Assembly (NCBI GenBank): GCA_052387955.1
Contig: JBQTIQ010000048.1
Coordinates: forward strand, 1 to 54,139
Direction of reading: 5' to 3'
DNA length: 54,139 nt
DNA from: JBQTIQ01 sp052387955
Lineage (GTDB): Bacteria > Actinomycetota > Acidimicrobiia > Acidimicrobiales > JACDCH01
Shown here one piece after another: positions 1 through 8,231 of the stretch (its first letter is position 1; each line of letters opens with the position of its first letter). The notes under the pieces are model-generated. The model worked only from the letters and a program-made list of their open reading frames with translations, did no database searches and had not been told where the DNA came from. The position numbers and the translations under genes were made by a program.

Positions 1-69
1 GGGTGGGGGGGTCCCCCCACAACCGGGGGGGGGCCGGCGGCCGGCGGGCGAGTTTCCGTGGGGCCCAAC

Positions 70-87
70 CCGGGGGTGCGCCCCCGG
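70..87. terminator. GC hairpin after the DUF2142 gene
   Basis: Perfect 7-bp stem (CCGGGGG / CCCCCGG) with loop TGCG, beginning 3 nt past the stop codon of the minus-strand gene. No U-rich tail follows. A second perfect hairpin (GTGGGGGG / CCCCCCAC) lies at 3-20. The 1-69 stretch holds nothing else I can recognise. Confidence 0.45.
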
Positions 88-90
88 CAC

Positions 91-2253
91 TCACAGGTAG
101 AAGCGGGTCACGACGACGTCGAGGGCGATGACGTTGAGCAGGACCATGGCGCCGGCGGTGGCGACCAGGACGGCCGTGGGCCGGGCTCGTGACCACAGCG
201 CCGGCAGGGCGATCGCGGGGAGGACCAGGACAGCGGGCACCAACATGAGGGCATAGCGCCCCTGTACCAGGTCGAAGGCGCCCCGGCGCAGGAAGTTCTG
301 GTACTGCAAGAGCACCAGGCCGGCGGCGGTGACGGCGACGGCGGCGAGGCACAGGGCGCCGGCGGCCATAGCGTCGGCCTCGGCGACGGGGAGGCCGCCG
401 CCACGACGGGCACGGGTGACGCGGTGGGCGCTACGAACGGCCCACCACAGCGCCAGCACCACCCAGCCCAGGACCGCCACCAGGATCACGCCCTGGAGCC
501 ATCCCGGAAGGGGCGTGTCGGCGGAGCCGAAGTTGCCCCAGAACCCGCTCACCCAGGTGTCTCGGAGGGGTTTGAACCAGTCGGCGGTAAAGGCGGCCAC
601 GAAGGCCCGGGGGCCGGCGCCGGCGCCCACCGCCTCGGGCAGGCCGAGGCTGGCGTAGCCGCCGAGCGTGGCCACGGCCAACCACGGGCCATAGGTCGCC
701 AACCCTCCGCCGGCGCCCTCGACCGCGTCGCGCCACCACGGCAGGCGACGAGCGCCCCGGCGACGACCGAGCGCCCAGGCCGCGACCATGACCGGCACCC
801 AGGCGGCCGCGAACGGCTTGGCCAGCAGCCCGACGCCGACGGCGGCGCCGGCCAGGGCGCACGCCCAGCGCCGGCGGTCGGGACGGGCCAGCTCCAACGC
901 CGCCAGCAGGCAGAACGGGCCGGTGGCGATGATGAGGGCGTCGTTGTTGAGGGTGGCGGTCTGCTGGCTGAGCATGGGTTGGGCCGCCACCGCCACCCCG
1001 AGCGCCAGCGCGGCGGCGGGATGGGCGGGGAACAGACGCCGGCCGACCAGCACCGCGCCCCACGCCGTCAGCGCCCCCAGGGCCACGCTGAACAGCCGCA
1101 TGCGCAGGAGGCGCACGGTGACGGGGGCGTCCCCGAGCTCGAGCAGCGCCGGCACCGCGTAGTACGCCGGCGAGTAACCGGCAGCGGTGTTGTCACCGTT
1201 GGCATGACGGTCCAGGTCCGCTTCGAGCGCGGCCAGGTCCGGGCCCCGGGTACCGGGACCGTAGGCGGGCCGGTCCCCCGGGGGAGTGGCGTTGCGGTGC
1301 AGCACCGCCAGCGCCACCCGTAGCTCCAGGCTGGCGTTCTGCTCGCCCCCCCGGAGGCCGACGCCCCGTTTGGGTACCCGGCCGTCCTCGGCGATGAACT
1401 GGGAGTAGGCGAAATGCGACGGCTCGTCGGGCCCTTCGAAAGGCGGCACGGCCACGCTCCACACCACCCCTTTCGCCACCGCGAATCCCACCACCAGCAC
1501 GATCCCCAGCCGGCGCCGGCGGGCTGCGGTCCCGGTGGCCGCCAGCGCCACCAGCGCGGCGCCGGCCCCGAGGGCCAGCACCCCCAACGGCAGCGGCTGT
1601 GACCACCAGGGCCCGTACTGGCGGGCACGGCGGAGCAGCGTCCCGACCTGGGCGGCGGCGAAGTCGTCGTCGCCGTAGCCGGTATGGACCTCGGCCGCCA
1701 GCCCGGCGGTCCGGCCGTCGACGGTGGCCGGCCCCACCCCGGGCACGGCGGGCCCGGCGCCCAGCGTCAGCGCGCCACCCAGGGCGGGGTCGGCCGCCAC
1801 CCCTAAGCGATAGACCCGGCCGGCGCTGTCGGGGACCGGTGCGAACCGCAGGGCCAGCAGCGACCCGTCACCGACCTCGCCACACGGCCACCGCTGCGAC
1901 GCCACCACACGCTCGGTGTCGTCGGTGGCCGACAGGGCCACCGCGCACCCGTCGCGCTGGCCGAACGTGCCGACCCGCACCGCGATCTCCGACAACCCTG
2001 CGCCCTGCGCCCGCACCGACTGTTCGACCACCGATCCCGGCAGCACCGTCGCCAGCGGGCGGATCCACACCACGTGCTCGGTGCGGTCGGCCTGGACCCG
2101 TCCGCCGGGGCGCAGCAGGACGCCGGTCACCGCCACCACCAACGCCGCCGCCACCAGGGCGGCCCGTACGCCGGGCCGGGCCAGGGCGCAGGCCAGTCGG
2201 CGGCGGGGGACAGGGGGCGCCGACACCGGCGCGGTCGGGCCCGTCGCCGCCAC
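91..2253 (-). CDS. DUF2142 family polytopic membrane protein
   Basis: Predicted 720-aa integral membrane protein of the DUF2142 family, related to GT-C type glycosyltransferases. The N-terminal half has one hydrophobic segment (about residues 31-47) followed by an extracytoplasmic domain. From about residue 220 there are repeated membrane segments. The family signature lies just after a membrane helix as PPFEGPDEPSHFAY, where the acidic residues sit at the position used by GT-C enzymes. The start is GTG (2251-2253). A TACGCT hexamer 8 nt upstream and no ribosome binding site suggest a leaderless transcript. It is divergent from the SpoIID-like gene, with 137 bp between them. It could act in cell-wall glycan or polysaccharide decoration, but its substrate cannot be read from sequence. 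Confidence 0.85.
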   Translation of the reverse strand: MAATGPTAPVSAPPVPRRRLACALARPGVRAALVAAALVVAVTGVLLRPGGRVQADRTEHVVWIRPLATVLPGSVVEQSVRAQGAGLSEIAVRVGTFGQRDGCAVALSATDDTERVVASQRWPCGEVGDGSLLALRFAPVPDSAGRVYRLGVAADPALGGALTLGAGPAVPGVGPATVDGRTAGLAAEVHTGYGDDDFAAAQVGTLLRRARQYGPWWSQPLPLGVLALGAGAALVALAATGTAARRRRLGIVLVVGFAVAKGVVWSVAVPPFEGPDEPSHFAYSQFIAEDGRVPKRGVGLRGGEQNASLELRVALAVLHRNATPPGDRPAYGPGTRGPDLAALEADLDRHANGDNTAAGYSPAYYAVPALLELGDAPVTVRLLRMRLFSVALGALTAWGAVLVGRRLFPAHPAAALALGVAVAAQPMLSQQTATLNNDALIIATGPFCLLAALELARPDRRRWACALAGAAVGVGLLAKPFAAAWVPVMVAAWALGRRRGARRLPWWRDAVEGAGGGLATYGPWLAVATLGGYASLGLPEAVGAGAGPRAFVAAFTADWFKPLRDTWVSGFWGNFGSADTPLPGWLQGVILVAVLGWVVLALWWAVRSAHRVTRARRGGGLPVAEADAMAAGALCLAAVAVTAAGLVLLQYQNFLRRGAFDLVQGRYALMLVPAVLVLPAIALPALWSRARPTAVLVATAGAMVLLNVIALDVVVTRFYL

Positions 2254-2390
2254 AGCCGGCGAGCGTACCGGTGCCGGCCGTCACCCAGGTGGCGCTGGGG
2301 GAGCGGGACGCACAACTACAGTCAGCGCCGGACCGACGACCCCCCGGGGTCGCGGGCGCGCCCGTCGAGCAACGCTGGAGGCATAAACCC

Positions 2391-4544
2391 ATGCTGGCGA
2401 GAACGGCCCGTCGCTTGCCGCGCTCGTTGCGGGCGGGCGCCCCCCGTCGACGCCGGCCGGGCCCCACCGTGCTGGCGTCCCCGCGCTCGGCTGCGCTGGC
2501 GTCGGCGCTCCGGCTGCGCCCTCGCCGGGCGGGCTCACCCGGGTCGCGCCCTGCCCCTGCCCCTGCCCCGCCACGAGCGTTGCGCTCGCTCGCCCTGGGT
2601 TCACCACGCCCGCACCCGGGGACCGGCGCCGGCCCGCGCCCTGTCGGGGCGCTCCTGGCGCTCGTCGTTGTGGCAAGTGGCTTGGTCGGCGCGGCGCCCC
2701 AGCCGGCCGCCGCCGCCGTCCCGTCCACGCTGAGCGTGACCGGGCACGGCTTCGGTCACGGCCGGGGCATGGGCCAGTGGGGCGCCTTCGGCTACGCCCT
2801 CGCCGGGGTGCACTACCGGGACATCCTCGGCCGCTTCTACGGCGGCACCGTGGCCGGCACCGTTCCCGACGCCCCCATCGGCGTGCGCCTCACCGCCTTC
2901 GACGCCCTCGACCTGGTGGTGACGTCCGGCGCACCCTTCACCATCGGTGCTGTCCCCATCGCCGCCGGCCAGGCCGGGCGGTTGACGTTGCGGGCCGACG
3001 GCCGTTTCGAGCTCTTCACCCGCGCCGGCTGCGGCCAGCCTGATTCCGCCAGCGCCGGCATCGTCGACCCCGTCGTCGTGTCCTCGGTCGCCGCTCCCGG
3101 CAACGAGCTGGCCAAGATGCTCCAGGCCTGCCAGCCCGACGGCGGCCTGCGGTCGTACCGGGGATCGCTGGCGATGGTCAACGACGCCGGTGTCGCCCGC
3201 ACGGTCAACGCCGTCACCATGGAGCAGTACCTGCGGGGCGTGGTGCCCCGCGAATCACCAGCCTCGTGGGCCGACAGCGGCGGTGGCCTGGGCCGCCAGG
3301 CGATCCTGGCCCAGGCCGTTGCCGCCCGGTCCTACGCATGGGCCGAGGGCGGCGAGAGCGGCCGGCGCTACGGCTACGCCAAGACCTGTGACAGCCAGGC
3401 GTGCCAGGTCTACGGCGGAGCCGGCCTCAACGGCGCCCCCCTCGAGGACGCCCGGACCGACGCCGCGGTGGCGGCCACCGCCGGCGAGGTCCGTCGATTC
3501 GCCAGCGGGACGCTGGCACGGACCGAGTACTCGTCGTCGACCGGCGGCTACAGCGCCGGTGGTGACTTCCCGGCGGTGGTGGACGACGGCGACCTCCTCT
3601 CACCCAACCACGCCTGGAGCGCCACGGTCGCCACCGCGGCGGTGGCCGACGCCTTCGGTACCGGGCCGGTGCAGTCGGTGGCGGTGACCTCCCGCAACGG
3701 TCTCGGCGAGGACGGCGGCCGGGTCAAGACCGTCAGGATCGTCGGCGCCGTGGCCACCAAGAGCGTGACCGGAGCCGAGTTCCGCGCCGCCCTCGGGCTG
3801 AAGTCGGACTGGTTCTCCGTCGCTGCCGGGCCCTCGGGGACCGTCACCTGGTACCAGCGCAACGGGCACAGCACCGGTGCCGCCGACACCAGCCTGTTCT
3901 TCGGCGAGAGCGGCGACAACGCGGTGGCGTGCGACTGGGACGGCGACGGCAAGGACACCCCCGGTGTCTACCGGTCGGGCGTCTGGCACTTGCGCAACGC
4001 CAACAGCAGCGGCGGCGACGACATCGTGTTCAGCTTCGGCGAACCGGGCGACATCCCCGTCTGCGGTGACTGGGACGGCAACAGGAAGGCCGGCGTCGGC
4101 CTGTACCGCCCGTCGACCCAGACCTTCTTCCTCCGCAACGACCTCAGTACCGGCGTGCCCAACGCCATCTTCGTGCTCGGCGATCCCGGCGACTTCCCGA
4201 TCGTGGGGGACTGGGACGGTGACGGCAACGCGTCCGCCGGCGTGCACCGCGGTCGTCACGGCGTGTTCCATCTCAAGAACGGCTACCGCAACGGGGTGGC
4301 CGACGTGGCCGTCCCGTTCGGCAACCCGTTCGACATCCCGGTCACGGGCTCGTGGAACGGCGGCGCGGCCAGCACCGTCGGCGTGTTCCGGGCCGGGACG
4401 TTCCACCTCCGGAACAGCAACACCGCCGGGGTGGCCGACGTGAGCTTCGGCTTCGGCAACCCCACCGGCGACTGGCCCCTCGCCGGCGACTGGGACGGCA
4501 ACGGCGTCTCCAGCGCCGGCGTGGTCAGGGTCACGCCAGGCTGA
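2391..4544 (+). CDS. Secreted SpoIID/LytB domain protein with C-terminal FG-GAP-like repeats
   Basis: 717 aa from an ATG preceded by GGAGG at 2377-2381. A signal peptide core (ALLALVVVASGL, ending in AAAA) is followed by a SpoIID/LytB domain (about residues 120-490). It contains GHGRGMGQWGAFGYA, MEQYLRGVVPRE and AQAVAARSYA, all typical of peptidoglycan lytic transglycosylase SpoIID and amidase enhancer LytB. The C-terminal ~215 residues are five repeats of about 46 aa built on DWDGDG...GVYR, like FG-GAP/VCBS blades. The first ~85 residues before the signal core are unusually basic and proline-rich and may be a repeat insertion. Likely exported and cell-wall associated. The gene is convergent with the PPOX gene, 6 bp apart. 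The reading frame stays open upstream to 1599, but that part is antisense to the DUF2142 gene. Confidence 0.85.
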   Translation: MLARTARRLPRSLRAGAPRRRRPGPTVLASPRSAALASALRLRPRRAGSPGSRPAPAPAPPRALRSLALGSPRPHPGTGAGPRPVGALLALVVVASGLVGAAPQPAAAAVPSTLSVTGHGFGHGRGMGQWGAFGYALAGVHYRDILGRFYGGTVAGTVPDAPIGVRLTAFDALDLVVTSGAPFTIGAVPIAAGQAGRLTLRADGRFELFTRAGCGQPDSASAGIVDPVVVSSVAAPGNELAKMLQACQPDGGLRSYRGSLAMVNDAGVARTVNAVTMEQYLRGVVPRESPASWADSGGGLGRQAILAQAVAARSYAWAEGGESGRRYGYAKTCDSQACQVYGGAGLNGAPLEDARTDAAVAATAGEVRRFASGTLARTEYSSSTGGYSAGGDFPAVVDDGDLLSPNHAWSATVATAAVADAFGTGPVQSVAVTSRNGLGEDGGRVKTVRIVGAVATKSVTGAEFRAALGLKSDWFSVAAGPSGTVTWYQRNGHSTGAADTSLFFGESGDNAVACDWDGDGKDTPGVYRSGVWHLRNANSSGGDDIVFSFGEPGDIPVCGDWDGNRKAGVGLYRPSTQTFFLRNDLSTGVPNAIFVLGDPGDFPIVGDWDGDGNASAGVHRGRHGVFHLKNGYRNGVADVAVPFGNPFDIPVTGSWNGGAASTVGVFRAGTFHLRNSNTAGVADVSFGFGNPTGDWPLAGDWDGNGVSSAGVVRVTPG

Positions 4545-4550
4545 ACGGGC

Positions 4551-4958
4551 TCAGCCCGGCGTGAGGCGCACCCGGGTGGGGCGGATGCGGACCTGGGTGT
4601 CGTACGTGCGGTCGTAGGCCTCGACCGTGGAACGCAGAACCTCGGTGATGGCCTTCGAGTACTTGGCGACGTAGGCCGGAAGGTCACTCGGGCGCTGGCC
4701 GTGACCGAGCTCGGCCCGGCCGTTGATGATGACGATGTCGCCGCCGCCGGCATCGGAGTTGAAATGCAGGCACACCAGCGGCCTCTGCTCGATGTTGTGC
4801 ACCTTGCGGCTCGTCGGCTCGGTGAACACCACCAGGTCGTCGCCGTCGAGGACGAACCAGACCGGGTTCGGCGCCGGCGCACCTCCGTCGGTGACCGTGG
4901 TCAGCCAGGCGACCTCGTCCTCGGCGATACGGCGCACGGCCGCGGGGGGTAGGTCCAT
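4551..4958 (-). CDS. PPOX-class flavin/F420-dependent enzyme (Rv3369-like)
   Basis: Small split-beta-barrel protein of 135 aa of the pyridoxamine-5'-phosphate-oxidase-like superfamily. It begins MDLPPAAVRRIAEDEVAWL and continues with PNPVWFVLDGDDLVVFTEP, SRKVHNIEQRPLVCLHF and GDIVIINGRAEL. This order and length match the actinobacterial F420-dependent subgroup typified by Rv3369 of M. tuberculosis. The substrate is unknown. The chosen ATG gives the full domain; longer in-frame extensions would run into meaB antisense to no known domain. It lies 37 bp downstream of meaB on the same strand and may be co-transcribed. Confidence 0.8.
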   Translation of the reverse strand: MDLPPAAVRRIAEDEVAWLTTVTDGGAPAPNPVWFVLDGDDLVVFTEPTSRKVHNIEQRPLVCLHFNSDAGGGDIVIINGRAELGHGQRPSDLPAYVAKYSKAITEVLRSTVEAYDRTYDTQVRIRPTRVRLTPG

Positions 4959-4995
4959 CCCGGGAGTATGGCCGCCGCCCTCGGTGCTCGTGGGC

Positions 4996-5979
4996 CTACC
5001 GCGGGCGGTAGGCGGCCAGTACCCGCTCGGCCGCAGAGGCAGGCGACAGCGTGCCGCCCCGGACGGCGGCCTCGAGGCCGGGGGCGAGGGCGGCCACCTC
5101 GGGGTCCTCTCGCAACCCCGACAACAGGCGGTCGCCGACCTCGGCCCACAGCCAGGCTTCGGCCTGCGCCGCCCGCCGCGCCTCGAGCGCACCGCGGTCG
5201 TCGAGGGCGCGGCGGTGCCGGCCCAACGCCTCCCACACCTCGGGGATGCCGGCGCCGGTGGGCGCCGAGCACAGGAGCACCTCGGGTACCCACCCCGGGT
5301 GGCGGGGGCGCAACAGGTGCAGGGCGTGGCGGTAGTCGGCCGCCGCCTGCCGGGCGGCCCCGGCCAGTTCGCCGTCGGCCTTGGTGACCACGACGAGGTC
5401 GGCCAATTCGGTGATGCCGCGCTTGATGCCCTGGAGCTCGTCCCCGCCTCCCGGTGCCACCAGGACCACGAAGGCGTCGACCAGCGAGTCGACCTCGGTC
5501 TCGGCCTGGCCCACGCCCACCGTCTCCACCAGCACCACGTCGAAGCCGGCCGCCTCGCACAGCAGTACCGAGTCCCGGGTGCCGCGGGCAACCCCACCCC
5601 GGGCCCGGCCCGACGGGCTGGGGCGGATGAAGGCCTCGGGCCGGCGCCCGAGCGACTCCATCCGGGTCTTGTCGCCGAGCACCGACCCGCCGCTGCGGGC
5701 GCTCGAGGGGTCGACGGCCAACACCGCCACCCGGTGGCCGGCGTCGACCAGCCAGCTCCCGAGGGCTTCCACGAACGTCGACTTGCCGACCCCCGGCGCA
5801 CCGCTGATGCCGATGCGCCAACTCCCGCCGCTACGGGCCAGGAGGGCATCGACCAGGGCCGCGGCCCGGGCCCGGTCGTCGGGCAACGTCGACTCGACCA
5901 GCGTGATGGCCCGGGCCAACGCCCGCCGGTCGGCCCGTTCGACGCCCTCGGCGATGGCCGTGATCGGGTCACCGGGCAC
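4996..5979 (-). CDS. meaB: MeaB-type G-protein chaperone of methylmalonyl-CoA mutase
   Basis: 327 aa, the usual length of MeaB/ArgK GTPases, which gate cobalamin loading and protect methylmalonyl-CoA mutase. Walker A is GAPGVGKST, followed by the family blocks GGSVLGDKTRM, VETVGVGQAE and APGGGDELQGIKRGI. I chose GTG at 5977-5979 because AGGA sits about 8 nt upstream and the protein then begins at the helical N-terminal region (ITAIAEGVERADRRAL). The frame stays open upstream to 6207, but this would cover the promoter of the divergent gene. Its partner mutase is on the same strand 6.1 kb away; the two are usually adjacent in other genomes. Confidence 0.92.
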   Translation of the reverse strand: MPGDPITAIAEGVERADRRALARAITLVESTLPDDRARAAALVDALLARSGGSWRIGISGAPGVGKSTFVEALGSWLVDAGHRVAVLAVDPSSARSGGSVLGDKTRMESLGRRPEAFIRPSPSGRARGGVARGTRDSVLLCEAAGFDVVLVETVGVGQAETEVDSLVDAFVVLVAPGGGDELQGIKRGITELADLVVVTKADGELAGAARQAAADYRHALHLLRPRHPGWVPEVLLCSAPTGAGIPEVWEALGRHRRALDDRGALEARRAAQAEAWLWAEVGDRLLSGLREDPEVAALAPGLEAAVRGGTLSPASAAERVLAAYRPR

Positions 5980-6045
5980 GGCCGGCGATCCTACGGTGCC
6001 GCCGGGCGCTTGCGGCCCGAGGCGCCGTTTTCCAAATTGTTGCGT

Positions 6046-6102
6046 TAGCGTTACAGCATTCGGTGGACTTTCGGTCCTACGCGGCCGGAGAAAGGAAAAC
6101 CC
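6046..6102 (+). promoter_or_regulatory. Promoter and structured leader of CWB2 paralogue 1
   Basis: TAGCGT at 6046-6051 fits an actinobacterial -10 box. Transcription from about 6058 would begin next to TTCGG, which can pair with CCGGA 20-odd nt later, just before a strong ribosome binding site (AGAAAGGAAA). An inner hairpin GGAC-TTTCG-GTCC is also possible. The same arrangement (TAG[C/G]GT, then about 6 nt, [C/A]TTCGG, loop, CCG[A/G][A/G]G, AAGGAA) precedes all three paralogues. I see no -35 box of note. Confidence 0.55.
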
Positions 6103-7893
6103 ATGTCCTTCATTCGACGCGCCGCCCCGGTGGGGTTGGCGTTCACCTTGGCCGCCGCGCTGCTGTCCGGCATCGGCGGCTCGGCCACGGCGGCGCCAGC
6201 CGACCAATCGGTCTACGGGCTGACCCCGGCCAACGAGCTCGTCAGCTTCACCGCCGCGTCACCGGGCACGGTCTCCGCCCCGGTCGCCATCACCGGGCTC
6301 GACGCCCTCGAGGACATCGTGGCCATCGATGTCCGGCCCGCGAACGGCCAGATCTACGCCCTCACCGACGACAGCCAGCTGTACACGGTCGACGCCACCA
6401 CCGGCGTCGCCGTCCAGGTCGGCGCGGCCCCCTTCTCGCCCGCCCTCATCGGCACCGCCTTCGGGTTCGACTTCAACCCGGTCGTCGACCGCATCCGGGT
6501 CGTGAGCGACACCGGCCAGAACCTGCGGCTGCACCCCGACACCGGTGAGGTCGTCGACGGTGACACCGCCACCATCGGCATCCAGGGCGACGCCGACCTC
6601 GACTACGACGACAGCGACGCCAACGACGACGACATCCCCGCCCTGAGCGCGGCGGCGTACACCAACAACACCGCCGGCGCTGCTTCCACGACCCTCTTCG
6701 GGATCGACCAGCGGGTCCTCCTGATCGACCCCGAGCGGTTGGTCACGGTCGGCTCGGCCGACGGCACCGTCAGCCCCAACTCGGGCAAGCTCTTCACGGT
6801 CGGCAACACCAACACCGCCGCCGTGAGCACCGACGGGCTCGACATCGCCGCCGACGGCACCGCCTACGCGGTCGCCCGGCCGCTCGCCGCCGCCTCGTCG
6901 CTGTACACCGTCAACACCAGCACGGGTGCGTTCACGCTGCTCGGCGCGGTCGAGGTGCTCCTCGGCCTCGACGACATCGCCGTCGCCTCACCCGACACGG
7001 TGGTGCGCCTCGCCGGCGAGAACCGGGTAGAGACCGCGATCGAAGCCGCCCAGAGCACCTACCCGGTGGCCGATTCGGCCACTTCGGTGGTCCTGGCCCG
7101 CTCCGACGCCTTCCCCGATGCCCTGGCCGGTGTGCCCCTGGCCGTGGCCAAGGACGGCCCGCTGCTGCTCACCCCGTCGAACGCCCTCGACCCCGCCACC
7201 AAGACCGAGATCGACCGGCTCCTGACCGCCGGCGACACCGTGTACCTGCTCGGCGGCGAGACCGCCCTGAATGCTGCGGTCGAGACGTCGCTCGAGGCTG
7301 CCGGCTACGTCGTCGTGCGCTATGGCGGCGCTGACCGCTACGAGACCGCGGTGCGGATCGCAGCCGACGGGCTCGGCAACCCCGGGACCTTCCTGCTGGC
7401 GACGGGGCGCAACTTCCCCGACGCCCTTTCCGGCGGGGCCGCCGCGGTCAAGGCCGACGCCGCCATCTTGTTGACCGACGACACGGTGCTGCCGGCGGCG
7501 ACGAACGCCTACCTGTTGGCCAACCCGGCCTCGGCGCGCTTCGCCCTGGGTGGTCAGGCTGCCGCCGCCGCCCCCTCCGTCACCGCCCTGGCCGGTGCTG
7601 ACCGGTTCGAGACGTCGCGTCTGGTCGCCGAGGAGTTCTTCCCCGACGCCGAGCTGTCGGCCGCCGGTTTCGCCAGCGGTCGCGCCTTCCCCGACGGCCT
7701 GTCGGGCGGCGCTCACATCGGCAGTGCCGTCGACCCCGGGCCGATGTTGCTCACCGAGGTGGCGACGCTGCCCGAGACCATCGCCGAGTACCTCGAGGAA
7801 CGCAACGCCGAGATCGGCAGCGGGTTCCTCTACGGCGGCACCACCGCGGTCCAGGACTCCGTCCTCACCGCGATCCAGGCCGCCATCACCTGA
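6103..7893 (+). CDS. Secreted DUF4394 + triple CWB2 (cell wall binding repeat 2) protein, paralogue 1
   Basis: 596 aa. The signal peptide has a basic start, a hydrophobic core and SATAAPADQ near residue 30. Residues about 35-300 are a DUF4394 beta-propeller-like domain; its hallmark FGFDFNPVVDRIRVVSD and QNLRLHPDTGEVVDGDT are present. Residues about 303-596 are three CWB2 repeats, each with a GENRVETAI / GADRYETAV / GADRFETSR opening, LA[RT]...FPDALSG and LGG motifs. In clostridial S-layer proteins CWB2 triplets bind anionic cell-wall polymers, so a non-covalently wall-attached surface protein is likely. The DUF4394 ligand is unknown. First of three tandem paralogues inserted between meaB and the mutase gene; the protein is very acidic. 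Confidence 0.9.
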   Translation: MSFIRRAAPVGLAFTLAAALLSGIGGSATAAPADQSVYGLTPANELVSFTAASPGTVSAPVAITGLDALEDIVAIDVRPANGQIYALTDDSQLYTVDATTGVAVQVGAAPFSPALIGTAFGFDFNPVVDRIRVVSDTGQNLRLHPDTGEVVDGDTATIGIQGDADLDYDDSDANDDDIPALSAAAYTNNTAGAASTTLFGIDQRVLLIDPERLVTVGSADGTVSPNSGKLFTVGNTNTAAVSTDGLDIAADGTAYAVARPLAAASSLYTVNTSTGAFTLLGAVEVLLGLDDIAVASPDTVVRLAGENRVETAIEAAQSTYPVADSATSVVLARSDAFPDALAGVPLAVAKDGPLLLTPSNALDPATKTEIDRLLTAGDTVYLLGGETALNAAVETSLEAAGYVVVRYGGADRYETAVRIAADGLGNPGTFLLATGRNFPDALSGGAAAVKADAAILLTDDTVLPAATNAYLLANPASARFALGGQAAAAAPSVTALAGADRFETSRLVAEEFFPDAELSAAGFASGRAFPDGLSGGAHIGSAVDPGPMLLTEVATLPETIAEYLEERNAEIGSGFLYGGTTAVQDSVLTAIQAAIT

Positions 7894-7945
7894 TCCGGTC
7901 GATGCGCTGGCATTGAGCTGGCGCTGATACCGAAGGGTTCGCCTG

Positions 7946-7987
7946 CTGGCGTCACCCGGGGCCTCCAGCGGCTTCGGGTGGCGCCAG
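7946..7987 (+). terminator. Hairpin downstream of CWB2 paralogue 1
   Basis: 13-bp stem CTGGCGTCACCCG / CGGGTGGCGCCAG with one T-G pair and a 16-nt loop, 53 nt past the stop codon. No U-run follows, so termination would depend on the stem alone. The rest of the 338-bp gap (7894-8231) holds the inverted-repeat element and the promoter/leader of paralogue 2. Confidence 0.5.
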
Positions 7988-8045
7988 TTCCGCGTCCCGT
8001 CCTGGTCGGGCCGGCGGTCGCCATGTCGGCAATGGTCTGTTGGCC

Positions 8046-8179
8046 GGGGGCTGCGCCCCCCGGCGCCTTTGGCGCCTGCCCACGCCGCCCGGCTCCCTGG
8101 CGGTCGCACGGTCGGCCTCTGCTCGGTCCCGAAAATAGTCACGACGTCACGTCTTTGCGGGACCGAGCAGAGCTAGCGT
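8046..8179 (+). repeat. Dispersed inverted-repeat element, copy 1
   Basis: A ~134-bp unit. It opens with GGGGGCTGCGCCCCC, continues through CGCCCGGCTCCCTGGCGGTCG and ends in a perfect 15-bp inverted repeat, CTCTGCTCGGTCCCG (8117-8131) and its complement (8158-8172), around a 26-nt loop, then CTAGCG. The right end abuts and overlaps the -10 box (8174-8179) of paralogue 2. Two other copies occur at 19170-19308 (opposite orientation) and 46084-46204. Confidence 0.8.
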
Positions 8180-8231
8180 TTCGGGCTTCGGTGGACTTTG
8201 GCTCGCACGCCGGCCGAAGAAAGGAACGCTC
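8174..8231 (+). promoter_or_regulatory. Promoter and structured leader of CWB2 paralogue 2
   Basis: TAGCGT at 8174-8179 as -10, followed by CTTCGG ... CCGAAG, a perfect 6-bp stem in the predicted 5' leader, and GAAGAAAGGAA before the ATG. The sequence between the arms (GTGGACTTTGGCTCGCACGC) closely resembles that of paralogue 1. The region expected to hold the -35 box is the right arm of the inverted-repeat element. Confidence 0.55.

Noticed and set aside
1599..2390. N-terminal extension of the SpoIID-like protein by 264 residues
   Set aside because: It would be antisense to the DUF2142 gene; a clear GGAGG and ATG at 2391 give a normal start.
4551..5972. An open frame of 473 codons joining the PPOX gene to an upstream sequence
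   Set aside because: The upstream two thirds are the wrong frame of meaB, with low-complexity Arg/Pro/Ser composition; the PPOX domain starts cleanly at ATG 4958.
6058..6102. c-di-GMP or c-di-AMP riboswitch upstream of the CWB2 genes
   Set aside because: The leader is only about 45 nt and lacks the conserved cores of GEMM or ydaO-type riboswitches as I know them; only a simple stem is supported.
8117..8172. Ordinary rho-independent terminator
   Set aside because: The 26-nt loop is conserved in sequence, there is no U-tail, and copies occur in both orientations relative to genes.
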